DNA of 19,135 bases, taken from the NCBI GenBank assembly GCA_900544445.1, contig UQVK01000078.1:1-19135 (forward strand), read 5' to 3'. Positions 18,793 through 19,135 of this stretch are shown here, piece after piece. Source of the stretch: an uncultured Lachnospiraceae bacterium (lineage in GTDB: Bacteria; Bacillota; Clostridia; Lachnospirales; Lachnospiraceae). The notes under the pieces are model-generated. The model saw only the letters and a list, made by a program, of their open reading frames with translations, was not told the DNA's origin and did no database searches. The position numbers were made by a program, and so were the translations under genes. Each line of letters begins with the position of its first letter. The first letter of the stretch is position 1.

Positions 18793-19135
18793 CTATCCCC
18801 GTATTGTGTCCTTCATCTCCTTCACATACCTTCCCACATATTCCGGCGCCTGCCTTCCATATTTTTCAATCAGCCTGACAATGGCCGAGCCGACGATGAC
18901 GCCGTCCGCCAGGCCTGCCATCCGGGCGGCCTGCTCCGGCGTGGAGATGCCGAAACCGATGACGCAGGGAATATCCGTATTGCGCCGGATGGCCTCCACG
19001 ATGGAAGCGAGGTCGGTTTTGATCTCGCTCCTCACACCGGTCACACCGAGAGAGGATACCAGATAGACGAAGCCTTCCGCCTCCCCGGCGATCCTGGCAA
19101 TGCGGTTTTCGGAGGTGGGCGCGATGAGGGAAATC
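18793..19135 (-). CDS. trpA: Tryptophan synthase alpha chain, C-terminal part (cut by window edge)
   Basis: The last 113 or so residues of TrpA, which cleaves indole-3-glycerol phosphate to indole and glyceraldehyde-3-phosphate and channels indole to TrpB. Family motifs: ISLIAPTSENRIARIA at the window edge, GFVYLVSSLGVTGVR, then IPCVIGFGISTPEQA and ADGVIVGSAIVRLIEKYG (phosphate-binding GFGIS and VGSAIV loops). The frame runs off the right edge, so the N-terminal half and the start are outside. As trpA is normally the last gene of the trp operon, the operon probably lies to the right and ends here. Confidence 0.95.
   Translation of the reverse strand, partial: ISLIAPTSENRIARIAGEAEGFVYLVSSLGVTGVRSEIKTDLASIVEAIRRNTDIPCVIGFGISTPEQAARMAGLADGVIVGSAIVRLIEKYGRQAPEYVGRYVKEMKDTIRG

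Overview
The window looks like a chromosomal accessory region of a Gram-positive, gut-type Clostridia, most likely Lachnospiraceae. This rests on strong AGGAGG-type ribosome binding sites, intrinsic terminators, a VanR/OmpR-type regulator followed by its kinase, a CcpA/LacI-like operator, and a broken PD-(D/E)XK transposase-nuclease of the kind common in that family. Base composition appears to be slightly above half G+C, but I did not count it. No rRNA, tRNA, CRISPR array or intact insertion sequence was seen.

Layout. 1-1490: an orphan carbamate kinase gene behind an extended -10 promoter and a multi-hairpin leader, closed by a strong terminator. 1536-4287 (minus): a two-component system, with regulator first, kinase second and a 26-base overlap; GTAAGAA direct repeats lie upstream. 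4471-5059: a promoter followed by a decayed acyl-ACP-thioesterase-like pseudogene. 5082-5321 (minus): a small one-helix membrane protein. 5510-5610: a noncoding imperfect tandem repeat. 5620-8631 (minus): a three-gene operon of polysaccharide deacetylase, GH2 beta-glucuronidase-like enzyme and an LspA-like signal peptidase II. It diverges from an SGNH/sialate-O-acetylesterase-type gene (8791-9612), and one cre-like operator lies between the two. 9696-11367 (minus): an ECF sigma factor and a membrane anti-sigma-like protein with a large extracytoplasmic part. 11506-12303: a palindrome, a strong promoter, a ~100-nt leader or small RNA with a terminator, then a streptothricin-acetyltransferase-like GNAT gene. 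12334-14371: a URO-D-superfamily gene divergent from an AraC regulator. 14377-17383: a second AraC gene divergent from a ThuA-like gene plus a Gfo/Idh/MocA oxidoreductase gene. 17472-18792: a remnant with a broken PD-(D/E)XK nuclease gene, degenerate flanking repeats and a long imperfect inverted repeat. 18793-19135 (minus): the 3' end of trpA.

How the genes may work together. The central region reads as small, locally regulated carbohydrate modules. Acetyl groups (SGNH esterase, deacetylase) and uronic acids (GH2) could be removed from imported oligosaccharides or conjugates under a shared operator. ThuA plus Gfo/Idh is a pairing seen in sugar oxidation/epimerisation pathways, here next to its own AraC regulator. 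Both AraC genes have half-site-like direct repeats spaced exactly 21 bp in the divergent promoter regions, a good sign of local control. No transporter is present, so substrates cannot be assigned.

Nothing here is clearly a new defence or mobile system. The best leads for something undescribed are the structured noncoding stretches (arcC leader, the candidate RNA before the acetyltransferase, the thuA-gfo intergenic hairpin array, the 18685-18748 inverted repeat), the LspA-like gene inside a glycan operon, and the URO-D-like enzyme without the usual zinc-ligand motif.
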